Shown: in pieces, positions 18,119 to 26,900 of the stretch
How positions within the stretch are numbered: position 1 is the stretch's first letter
Layout: every line of letters begins with the position of its first letter
Assembly: GCF_937910895.1 (NCBI RefSeq)
Contig: NZ_CALEMI010000052.1
Location: forward strand, 1 to 64,000
Length of the DNA stretch: 64,000 bases
DNA from: an uncultured Dokdonia sp.
GTDB taxonomy: Bacteria; Bacteroidota; Bacteroidia; Flavobacteriales; Flavobacteriaceae
Direction of reading: 5' to 3'
Position numbers and translations under genes: made by a program
Notes under the pieces: model-generated
What the model saw: the letters and a program-made list of their open reading frames with translations, nothing else
The model's database searches: none
Told to the model about the DNA's origin: nothing

Positions 18119-19840
18119 TTATTTTAATACCACATCACTATACTTTGCTGTAATAGTAATCACATTGGCTGTATTACGAGATTTATGAAAACCATTTACC
18201 ATAGAAGTCTTATTACTCTTTATGGTCTTCGTTTCTAATTGGCGTGGTACTAAAAACTCATTAAGCTCTCCACTAAAATTAAAATTAAAAGCGCTATCTG
18301 GTAAATTCAACACAAGATCACTATTTTCAAGAATAATAGTCAATGATCCGAAATCATCTACTACTTGTGGAATTGATAATTGCCCAAAGGAACCTGAAAA
18401 AAGACCTGCGCCAGAAAGAGTATTTATAATAACATTACTAGAGTTTGAAGTCAATGCAATATCTTTTGCATTTGCAATCGTACATTGTTTTACGTGACTC
18501 GCCTCTAGGGAACCTCCATTCCAAAAGCCTATATTGATAGGGCTATATGAAACGTTGATGGAGGTTTTCCCTCCATCAACGTTTGTAGCAGCAAAGCTAC
18601 CGTGCGATATCATAGCTTTAGGATTGTATACTGCAGCCATTTTTACTTTTCCATAACGTACATTAAGATCTAATGCTGCCTTTTTAGGCATTTTAATAAT
18701 AATGGTACGCTTTACATCACGACTAGGTTTACGGTCGGTATCGTAATTAAAATGAAAGCTAGAACTCTTATTTCCGTGCTCATCTTCCGTATGACGCTCT
18801 TCCCAGTCAGCTTCATGCTTTTCTGCCCACTTCTCTACTCTTTTACCTAGCTCTTCTCCCCATTTCTCCATGTCTTTTCCAAAGTCTTCACCCCAGTTTT
18901 CCATCGCTTTTTCTATAGACTCACCAAAGTTTTCTCCCCAATCTTCCATTGCTTTTTCAAAACCTTCCATTTTGATTTCAAAGTCTTCTCCCCATGCTTC
19001 CATGTCGCTTTCAAAAGCATCTCCCCATTTTTCCATGTCTTCTAACCAAGCATCTACTTCTCTTACTTTTACGTTGGTATCATACTTTCTATTTAACTTA
19101 TTGACATAATCTTGTTTGTCTTTACGATACTCATTGTCATTAAAGTTCATATTCCCTGTATCTCCAAATGGCCATCTAGGAATATCCATAAGACCACTTA
19201 AGGCTCCTCCTAAAAATCCTTTTTCAGAAAAATTATTTTCTTTTTCCCACTTCTCTATGGCTTTGTCAAATTCAGGACCAAAACTCTTCTCCATCTCTTT
19301 TTCATAACGCTTTAAATACGCTCTTCCTTCTTTACGATATGCCTCGTGATCAAATTTTGTTTTTCCTAATTCTTCATAAAACTCTACAGGTAATGGTGCT
19401 CCCATAAGCCCTTCTAGGACAGGTCCAACAATACCCTCTAGTACAGGCTCTACAATACTTAATGTCCCGCCTACTAATTCTTCTAAGTTCAAGTCTAGAT
19501 TAATATTATCCAGATCATCTAGATGAATCACGGTATCATCACCTCTATATCCACTAGAGCTACTTATGCGTATGCGATCGCTATTTCCATTTACAGATAG
19601 ATTCCAATCTTTTAATGCCTGGTCTGTATTTTTCCCTTCTACAAACGCTTCAACAGAAACTTCATTTTTATTCCAAGTTTCAAAAATCACATCTACATAG
19701 CGTGTGTCTACTTCTATTTCAACATCCTTGTTAGTGTTAAAACGTTCATTTAACTTTTCTTTTTTGGCTTGTGCAAGTACACTTCCTGATAGCATCATGC
19801 AGACGGCTATAAGAAACCAATTTATTTTTGTTGTCTTCAT
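18119..19840 (-). CDS. Secreted adhesin-like protein with Trp/Glu repeats
   Basis: A 573-aa protein with a signal peptide (about 1-23). Beta-strand regions at both ends resemble DUF4097-type putative adhesin domains. Between about residues 255 and 350 is a charged segment with repeated WGEDFEKxMExFEKAMED-like units of 10-13 residues, probably a long helix with regularly spaced Trp. It is the last gene of an operon with an ECF sigma factor and a single-pass regulator, an arrangement in which the secreted protein may be a target or an envelope-stress sensor. Function inferred only from context. Confidence 0.65.
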   Translation of the reverse strand: MKTTKINWFLIAVCMMLSGSVLAQAKKEKLNERFNTNKDVEIEVDTRYVDVIFETWNKNEVSVEAFVEGKNTDQALKDWNLSVNGNSDRIRISSSSGYRGDDTVIHLDDLDNINLDLNLEELVGGTLSIVEPVLEGIVGPVLEGLMGAPLPVEFYEELGKTKFDHEAYRKEGRAYLKRYEKEMEKSFGPEFDKAIEKWEKENNFSEKGFLGGALSGLMDIPRWPFGDTGNMNFNDNEYRKDKQDYVNKLNRKYDTNVKVREVDAWLEDMEKWGDAFESDMEAWGEDFEIKMEGFEKAMEDWGENFGESIEKAMENWGEDFGKDMEKWGEELGKRVEKWAEKHEADWEERHTEDEHGNKSSSFHFNYDTDRKPSRDVKRTIIIKMPKKAALDLNVRYGKVKMAAVYNPKAMISHGSFAATNVDGGKTSINVSYSPINIGFWNGGSLEASHVKQCTIANAKDIALTSNSSNVIINTLSGAGLFSGSFGQLSIPQVVDDFGSLTIILENSDLVLNLPDSAFNFNFSGELNEFLVPRQLETKTIKSNKTSMVNGFHKSRNTANVITITAKYSDVVLK

Positions 19841-19855
19841 TATATTTAAAATTTT

Positions 19856-20464
19856 TTAGATCGTTTGAATCGCATCTTCTTGAGATGCTTTTATTTCGGT
19901 TAACTTTCGTTTCAGTTTTGATAGTAATTCTGCACGTAATTTTAAGTTATCAATCATGGCAGTTACCATCTCTTCACTGATTCCGCTTTCTGTAATCTCT
20001 TTGTTTAGTCGTTTGTATTCTTCATCCAGCGCACTCAATTGTTTTAAGAAAGCATCGATTAATTCTTGATTCTCATCATTAATTTCTAATCTTGCTAACT
20101 CTACATTGATACTCGCGAGGTAGTAATCTTCTACTTTTTTAAAGTCTGGAGAAAGATCACTTAACTGTAATACTCTTTCTTCTTTTGGTAACTCTTTTGT
20201 TTCTGTAGAAACGAAGGTGGGTTCTGTGTCCGCTTTCGCGAAAGCGTACTTAGCCACTCCCCAAATAATACCACTAGCTACCAGAAGCATCGCTGCTATT
20301 TTCATAAAAAAGAAAATACCTTTTTTAGAACCGCCATGGGTCTCATCCTGTGGTGGTAATGCTTTTGTAAGACGGTCTTCAAAACGAGATTGATGTCCTT
20401 CTCTTAATTGCATGGTATGCTCTTCTTTTGCTTGCTTTAGCATTTTTCTAAGATCCTGTGCCAT
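19856..20464 (-). CDS. Single-pass membrane protein, probable anti-sigma partner
   Basis: A 202-aa protein: a cytoplasmic N-terminus (about 1-45), one membrane helix (about 50-72, FFMKIAAMLLVASGIIWGVAK), then a long helical, Glu/Lys-rich C-terminal part likely outside the cytoplasm. The start overlaps the sigma factor gene by 17 bp, the classic position for an anti-sigma factor. I see no zinc-binding HxxxCxxC motif. An exact palindrome copy just after the membrane helix is read as AFAKA. Confidence 0.65.
   Translation of the reverse strand: MAQDLRKMLKQAKEEHTMQLREGHQSRFEDRLTKALPPQDETHGGSKKGIFFFMKIAAMLLVASGIIWGVAKYAFAKADTEPTFVSTETKELPKEERVLQLSDLSPDFKKVEDYYLASINVELARLEINDENQELIDAFLKQLSALDEEYKRLNKEITESGISEEMVTAMIDNLKLRAELLSKLKRKLTEIKASQEDAIQTI
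20231..20246. repeat. Palindrome CGCTTTCGCGAAAGCG, exact copy inside the anti-sigma-like gene
   Basis: Exact copy read as AFAKA just after the membrane helix. Confidence 0.95.
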
Positions 20465-21023
20465 AGCTTTCTTTTTTTAATTGTGCTTGTAACTTTTTCT
20501 TACCGCGGTGCACCATGGTTCGAGAAGCTACTTCTGTTATATGTAAAATTTCTGATATTTCCTGATGATCGTATCCTTCAATAAGGAATAGCATAAGCGG
20601 ATAGCGATATTTTTCAGGTAACTCAGCGATTGTTTTCTTGACGTGATCTACCGTTACATGATCATCTACATCCCAATCTTCGGTATCATCGTCTACTTTG
20701 CCTATCACTTCTTCATTAAGCGGAATCAGGGTTGCTTTTTTTGCCTTAATCATATCGAGACTTTTATTGATCACGATACGTTTTAACCAGGCTCCAAAAG
20801 TCACATCTCCTGTAAACTGATGTAGTTTTGCAAAGGCATTTATAAATCCCTCATGCATCGCCTCTTCTGCTTCAAATGTATTTTTCAAAAATCGAAAAGC
20901 CACGTGGTACATACCATCACAGTATTTATTGTACAGTTGCAACTGCGCCTTTCGATCGTTGCGTTTACATTGTTCTATGATATCAGTTGTAAGCAAAGTA
21001 TTGGTTTTGGTTAGTGTTGACAC
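20448..21023 (-). CDS. ECF RNA polymerase sigma factor
   Basis: A 191-aa sigma-70 family protein. Region 2 is at about residues 20-90 (LYNKYCDGMYHVAFRFL, EEAMHEGFINAF, FGAWLKRIVINKSLD) and region 4 at about 125-180 (LPEKYRYPLMLFLIEGYDHQEISEILHI). It is first in an operon with a membrane regulator and a secreted repeat protein, and divergent from meaB. Confidence 0.9.
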   Translation of the reverse strand: MSTLTKTNTLLTTDIIEQCKRNDRKAQLQLYNKYCDGMYHVAFRFLKNTFEAEEAMHEGFINAFAKLHQFTGDVTFGAWLKRIVINKSLDMIKAKKATLIPLNEEVIGKVDDDTEDWDVDDHVTVDHVKKTIAELPEKYRYPLMLFLIEGYDHQEISEILHITEVASRTMVHRGKKKLQAQLKKESYGTGS

Positions 21024-21199
21024 CTATACGAAATAGGTATTTTATATTTGCTATTCGTTCTAAAGACGATACTAAATATATGATGTTGCAAAAAAAGTTA
21101 AAAAAGTTTAGCCACTTGAAATTTAGTACCTTTACTTTATAGTAAATTTAGTGTATTTACAGGAGCTTCCTTCATATACATTCATCCATAAAATAACTA

Positions 21200-22258
21200 T
21201 TGAATACTGATAAAGAACATAAAAAAATTAGTAAAGGAATCAATCCTGCCTTTGCAAAAGGAACTACTTCAAGAGTAAAACGTTCTCTGGACACTGATCA
21301 ACTAGCTCAAGAAATCATTGAGGGTAATCACACTGCATTATCCAAAGGAATCACTTTAGTAGAAAGCACGGTGGTAAAACATCAAGAGCTGGCACAACTT
21401 CTTATTGAAAAATGTCTTGTGCATGCAAATCAATCTATACGTATAGGAATCACAGGAGTTCCCGGCGTAGGTAAAAGCACCTTTATAGAATCGTTTGGGA
21501 GTTACCTTACAACACTTGGTAAAAAGGTTGCGGTACTCGCTGTAGATCCATCCAGTTCTTTATCCCACGGAAGCATTCTTGGAGACAAGACCCGAATGGA
21601 CACCTTATCTTTAAACAAAAATGCATTTATCAGACCCTCTGCTTCTGGGAATTCTTTAGGTGGTGTGGCTCGTAAAACACGTGAGGCTATTATTTTATGT
21701 GAAGCCGCAGGATTTGATACCATTATTATAGAAACCGTAGGCGTAGGTCAGAGTGAAACCGTGGTGCATTCGATGGTGGATTTCTTTTTACTTTTAAAAT
21801 TGGCTGGCGCTGGCGACGAACTTCAGGGAATCAAAAGAGGAATTATTGAAATGGCAGATGCGATCGTGATCAACAAAGCCGATGGTAATAATGAAAAACC
21901 TGCAAAATTGGCAAAGACCGCTTTCGCGAAAGCGTTACACTTATATCCCCCAAAAGAGAGTACATGGATCCCTAAAGTAAGTACGTGCAGTGCTATAGAG
22001 CATAAAGGGATTTCTGAAATTTGGAAGGCTATTGAATCGTATAAAGCGCTTACGCAAGAAAATGGGTATTTTACCAAAAAACGCTACGAGCAAAATACGT
22101 ATTGGTTACTACAAACCGTCGAAAATAGTTTGAAAGAGAACTTTTATAGAGATCCAAACGTAAAGAAACGCTTACCCATGTTATTAGAACAATTATCGAA
22201 AAACAAGATATCGCCATTTAGTGCCGCACAGGAACTATTATCTCTAAGAAAAAAATAA
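21200..22258 (+). CDS. meaB: MeaB-family GTPase (methylmalonyl-CoA mutase chaperone)
   Basis: A 352-aa G3E GTPase of the MeaB/ArgK type, which protects and reloads methylmalonyl-CoA mutase with adenosylcobalamin. The Walker A is GVPGVGKS at residues 86-93, followed by AVDPSS, the ETVGVGQSE segment, and NKADG for guanine recognition. The start is TTG at 21200, with no ATG before the conserved region. An exact palindrome copy within the frame is read as AFAKA. The mutase genes are not in the window. Confidence 0.9.
   Translation: MNTDKEHKKISKGINPAFAKGTTSRVKRSLDTDQLAQEIIEGNHTALSKGITLVESTVVKHQELAQLLIEKCLVHANQSIRIGITGVPGVGKSTFIESFGSYLTTLGKKVAVLAVDPSSSLSHGSILGDKTRMDTLSLNKNAFIRPSASGNSLGGVARKTREAIILCEAAGFDTIIIETVGVGQSETVVHSMVDFFLLLKLAGAGDELQGIKRGIIEMADAIVINKADGNNEKPAKLAKTAFAKALHLYPPKESTWIPKVSTCSAIEHKGISEIWKAIESYKALTQENGYFTKKRYEQNTYWLLQTVENSLKENFYRDPNVKKRLPMLLEQLSKNKISPFSAAQELLSLRKK
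21919..21934. repeat. Palindrome CGCTTTCGCGAAAGCG, exact copy inside meaB
   Basis: Exact copy, in frame as AFAKA. Confidence 0.95.
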
Positions 22259-22412
22259 AAAGTATTAAACCCAAAGCAAGCTCTAGATACTAAAAATCGA
22301 CTCAAGGGTCGAGGTATTAAACCATAGATTCCGCTTTCGCCGGGATTAGCTCAACTACCTATTTTGTATGCGTCTTTTCAGACTTTACAAAATAGTGTTT
22401 CACTAAAAAACA

Positions 22413-22436
22413 AATGGCTCGCAAATGCGAGCCATT
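22413..22436 (-). terminator. Rho-independent terminator for the 81-aa gene
   Basis: An 11-bp perfect stem (AATGGCTCGCA / TGCGAGCCATT) with a 2-nt apex. On the minus strand it is followed by TTGTTTTTTAG, so it terminates the gene that ends at 22443. It may also stop readthrough from meaB on the plus strand. Confidence 0.8.
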
Positions 22437-22442
22437 GTATAT

Positions 22443-22688
22443 TTAAGCAGTATCTGGACGTCCTTTGAGACGCTTTTCTATCTTACGTTTTTTTTCTGTA
22501 AGCCTCTTCATCATATCCATCAACTCCGGTTCTTTTGTTTCCTTGTAAATGTCATTAATTGCTAAAATAAGTCGCTTCGCTTCTCTTGAAGCAACCACTC
22601 GATCACTTGTTGACATATGACTCATTTTGGAATTTTCAAAAGCTTCCGCTTCAGTTAAAATATCCATAGTTATTTTTGTTTGTTTCAT
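22443..22688 (-). CDS. Small helical protein of unknown function
   Basis: About 81 aa if started at MKQTKITMD (22688); an upstream ATG at 22721 would add 11 residues but is less likely. It is charged, Lys/Glu-rich and apparently all-helical with no Cys, ending in KKRKIEKRLKGRPD. It has its own strong terminator. No family recognised. Confidence 0.5.
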   Translation of the reverse strand: MKQTKITMDILTEAEAFENSKMSHMSTSDRVVASREAKRLILAINDIYKETKEPELMDMMKRLTEKKRKIEKRLKGRPDTA

Positions 22689-22721
22689 GTTGTTTGAAAG
22701 TCGGTAAATGTAAATAAACAA

Positions 22722-23052
22722 AATTTATTAGACAAAAAAGATCTATTGATTATGTTTATGTTAACATTTTGTTTATATAGCTTATTATTTGATAGGTAGG
22801 TAAAATACAAATAAACACCTAAAAAACAACACACTAACTACTTTATATTTGTTTTACAGCACGCTATAAGTAGCTCTCAAACTTTTAGTATTGCATACAA
22901 AAAGAAGCTAATTTCAATACATACATGCGATATATCACTCATTATATGTAGACTTTATTAGATAATTACTACGAGTAGTAGGTTTATACGCCACAAGAAA
23001 AATGCTTAAAAGACACATCTCCCTATGATTGAGAAAGAGAGAAACTATGCTT
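22722..23052. other. 331-bp gene-free stretch
   Basis: No reading frame or RNA gene recognised. It contains one orphan -7-like box, TATATTTG at 22844-22851 on the plus strand, with no gene behind it on that strand until 23550. Confidence 0.4.
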
Positions 23053-23274
23053 TTAAGAAGTTTTTTTTACAAAAAGGTAATAGCTATTCACTAATAAAAT
23101 AGCAATATTGGTAATGATAATTGGAATACTCATCAATAAGATTCCATACGCCACAAAAAGAGCACATCCTATTGAGTTGACCACTCGAAGTTGTCTAATA
23201 TCTTTTCTAAAGAAAGATAGTAATACAAACAAACTAGCTAGATACCCTACAACTTCTACTGAATTAAATTCCAT
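23053..23274 (-). CDS. Small three-helix membrane protein (SemiSWEET/YgjV-like)
   Basis: A 73-aa protein with three predicted helices (about residues 5-22, 30-48 and 50-68) separated by a short basic loop, FRKDIRQLR. Size and helix layout resemble the SemiSWEET or YgjV-like small membrane proteins common in Flavobacteriia. A sugar-transport role would be an inference only. It is a lone gene upstream of, and divergent from, the biosynthetic cluster. Confidence 0.5.
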   Translation of the reverse strand: MEFNSVEVVGYLASLFVLLSFFRKDIRQLRVVNSIGCALFVAYGILLMSIPIIITNIAILLVNSYYLFVKKTS

Positions 23275-23500
23275 GTATTTATTTTTAAAGCAGCAAAGCT
23301 AAGCATCCTAAAGCGATGTAGTGTATAGGAGTCCTGTATTTATCTTTATTTTAAAATACATAGGCTCGCTTAACGTGATAGTAATAAAGGCGTAAAATAC
23401 TATAACCTTAAAATACAGATTATTGCTTGCTTAGATATAGGTATTTACACCTATTAATTGTTGCCGTATAAATACGCATAAATCTACCTTGATACATCTT

Positions 23501-23508
23501 TAATTTTG
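23501..23508 (+). promoter_or_regulatory. -7 box upstream of the biosynthetic cluster
   Basis: TAATTTTG matches the Bacteroidota -7 consensus TAnnTTTG, 42 bp before the start of the first cluster gene. I see no convincing -33 TTG at the usual spacing, so the promoter may need an activator. Confidence 0.4.
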
Positions 23509-23549
23509 GGGTACAGTTAGTTATATATTAACCAAAAAACTCAAAAAAA

Positions 23550-23852
23550 ATGAAGTTTCTTGTAATCAGTAGACCAAATGGTCAGGATCACGGCTTAGCC
23601 AGTGGTTACGATCGCGTAGACAACATTAGCGATCACAACAAAGCCTTGAAAGGCTTATTAAAGGACAACACTGTAGAGAATGCGTATGCATTTATCTCAG
23701 GGGGTTCTGCAGTAGTTATCAATGCAGATTCTACTAAAGAATTGGCGATCAAAGTTCGTCACAATCCTTTATTTAAATCAAGTAACACAGAAATCATCCC
23801 AATTGCAGATGCAATTGATTTTCTTGATGGCGTGGTTGACCACCTATCTTAA
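23550..23852 (+). CDS. Small cluster protein, paralogue of the 86-aa protein at 34.6 kb
   Basis: A 100-aa protein with no signal or membrane segment. It shares MKF-VIS-P at the start, SGG then INA-S in the middle and a VR---L motif with the 86-aa protein at 34625-34885, so the two are paralogues. The size and alternating beta/alpha pattern are those of small dimeric alpha-beta-barrel proteins (YciI- or cyclase-like), a guess I cannot verify. It has the cluster's only recognisable -7 box, and a hairpin follows it before the giant synthase gene. Confidence 0.6.
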   Translation: MKFLVISRPNGQDHGLASGYDRVDNISDHNKALKGLLKDNTVENAYAFISGGSAVVINADSTKELAIKVRHNPLFKSSNTEIIPIADAIDFLDGVVDHLS

Positions 23853-23870
23853 AAGATTAAGTGTTTAAAA

Positions 23871-23905
23871 AAGACTGTGGCATTTTAATAAGATGTCGCA
23901 GTCTT
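23871..23905 (+). terminator. Imperfect hairpin between the small gene and the giant synthase
   Basis: Arms AAGACTGTGGCAT and ATGTCGCAGTCTT pair over 13 bp with two G-U pairs, followed by AATTTCTTGTTTATTTTC. This is a leaky terminator shape, so the first gene may be made in excess of the synthase. Confidence 0.55.
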
Positions 23906-23945
23906 AATTTCTTGTTTATTTTCTCTTTAACACTCCTTTGAAACG

Positions 23946-26900
23946 ATGAAAACCGTATTGAACAATTTTGAAATATTAGCCTATACTCCTTGTGGGTTTT
24001 CTAATAATCATCAAGTGACAGCACTTTCAAAATCTGGTGCGACTGGCATCTTTGATCTTGTCTATTGTCATGTATCGCATCGTGATTCAATTATCAATAC
24101 GCTAAAGCATACAAAAGCATTTTTGAAAAAAGAAGCACCTATTGGAATACGAGTTTCTAAAGAGACCGAAGGTTTAGTTCCAGAACTGCTAACCCTTTTA
24201 AAGGGTTTTAAAGTCACCATTATTTATAGTCAGTGGCATGAAACTACGATCAAAAAAGTAGTACAAACCATACGCAAAAACCCAACACAACGCTTATTGC
24301 TCGAAGTCGTTGATTTACAAATTTTAGAAAATACACTACACCTTATAGATGAGCTCGCAACTGATCAAAAAGGAATTATACTTTGCGGACAAGAAGCGAG
24401 TGGATATGTAGGAGATACGGCTAGCTTTTTAATGCTGCAGAAAGCATTACAATTTCCTAACCAACGTATATACTTAAGAGGAGGTATAGGAACACATACA
24501 GCTTCTGCATGCTATGCACTAGGATTGGCAGGAATTGTTCTTGACGACCAATTACTTCTTTTTAAAGAATCACCTTTGGATGCTCCTTCAAAAAGGATTT
24601 TAGAAAAAATTGAAGCAAGAGACACGCTTGTTTATGGAGGCTCTTTTACCACTACGTGTAGAGGTGTTTCGCATCCACTATTTCCAAAAAGTAAAACGCT
24701 TCAAAAAGAAGCCGATGCGCTAGAAGCAGTCTCAACTAGTAAAAATTCCAAAGAGTGGGATGCACTTCTTACTAAAAACATAGGTTGGGGAAATACCAAC
24801 ACTTCAATATGGCCTATCGGACAAACCATAGAATTAGCAAAAAAATATGCTGACCTCTATAAAACAACGGGAAGATTTTTACAAAGTTTTAAGAAAGAAA
24901 TCATTCGTATTTCTACACTTATTGCCACTCATAAAACAACACTGTCTGCAAATGCACCACTAGCCCAAACACACCAAACAACATATCCTATTGTTCAGGG
25001 ACCTATGACACGTGTAAGTGATACTCCTGAATTTGCAGAAGCTATCGCAACAGGTGGTGGACTTCCCTTTATTGCAGTAGCATTAAAGAAAAAAGAAGAT
25101 TTACACATACTATTAAAAAACACAAAAGTAACCTTAAAAGAAGCCGCTTGGGGAGTAGGTTTATTGGGATTTATAGACCCTACCTTATATAAAGATCAAT
25201 TGGCGTGTGTATTAGAGCACAAACCTTCTTTTGCCTTAATTGCAGGAGGACAACCTAATCAGGTAAAAGAACTTGAAGATCAAGGTATTTCAACCTACTT
25301 ACATGTACCCTCTGGAGGATTACTAAAGAACTTCATTAGTCAAGGGATTCGCAAATTTGTCTTTGAAGGAAGAGAATGTGGCGGTCATGTAGGTCCGATG
25401 CATTCATTCCCGCTTTGGGAAAGTGCTATAGAAATTCTTACAAATGAAATTCCAGAAGCAGAAAAATCAAAAGTACAGATCCTTTTTGCGGGTGGGATTC
25501 ACGATCAATACTCAGCCGCCATCATTACCGCTCTTACAGCCGAATTGCAAGACCAAGGAATGCAATCTGGAATATTAATGGGAACTGCATATCTCGCTAC
25601 TAAAGAAGCTGTCACTACAAAAGCCATCACCCCTTCTTTTCAAGAACTTGTTGTCAAACAGAATACCTCTGTGCTACTTAATAGTGCTGTAGGTCATTCC
25701 AATAGATGCGTGAAAAGTGATTTTACAGATGAGTTCAATGCAAAAAGAAAAGAATTACTACAAAAAAATACCGATCCAGATACGATTAGAGAACAACTAG
25801 ATGGTTTGCTTCTAGGAAGATTACGAATCGCCTCTAAAGGAATTCAACGAGATGAAAAGGGAACATTTGTTCAGGTATCAAAAAAGGAGCAAAAGGAATC
25901 TGGAATGTTTATGTCTGGTGATATCGCAAAGTTTATAAGCGGAGTACAAACCATTCAGGAATTACACGAGCAAATTGCGAGTGGCACGACACTCTTAAAA
26001 GATATAAAAACATCTAAAAAAGTAACTCCCCAAAAAGCAAATCCTGTAGATGTTGCGATTGTGGGTATGAGTGTTCATGTACCTGGCTCTAGAGAACTCA
26101 ATGACTTTTTTGAACAAATTATTGAGAAAAAATCAAGCATTACAGAAATCCCTCTGGATCGTTGGGACTGGAGACTATACTACAGCCCAGACAAGAATGA
26201 TCCTGATAAAATTTATTCTAAATGGGGAGGTTTTATAGACGAAATTTTATTTGATCCGCTTGAATATGGGATTCCTCCAAAGTCTATTCCTCATATAGGC
26301 GTAGCTCAATTATTAAGTTTAGAAGCTGTAAAAAGTAGTCTAACAGATGCTGGATATACACCAGATGAACTTGACAAAGACAATGTGTCTGTCATTTTTG
26401 CTGGTTCTGATGCTGCTGGTTTTTTTGGAAATGAATTAGTTCTCAGAAGTACGTCTCATCTATTTTCAGCGACCGAAAGAGAAGCTATTAACAAACGATT
26501 ACCTGTGTGGACAGAAGAAACATTTCCTGGCACAATTACAAATGTAGTCGCTGGAAGGGTTGCGAATCGTTTTGATTTTGGTGGAAGTAATTATACGGTT
26601 GATGCTGCGTGTGCATCTTCTATTGTTGCCTTAAATAATGGTGTAAGAGAGTTGACTAGTGGTCGAAGTAATGTGGCCATCGTTGGGGGAGTTGAAATGG
26701 GACAAACTCCACATGGATATATGAGTTTTAGTAAGACTCAGGCTTTGTCTGAAAAAGGACAAAGCATTCCTTTTGATAAAGATGCAGATGGGATTGTCAT
26801 CAGTGAAGGACTTGCTGTTGTTGTTCTGAAAAGACTTGAAGATGCAGAACGTGATGGAGATACGATATATTCAGTCATCAAAGGTGTCGCTGGTTCTAGT

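Noticed and set aside
22844-22851. TATATTTG promoter for a small RNA
   Set aside because: No terminator or conserved structure follows on that strand before 23050; a chance match in AT-rich DNA is as likely.
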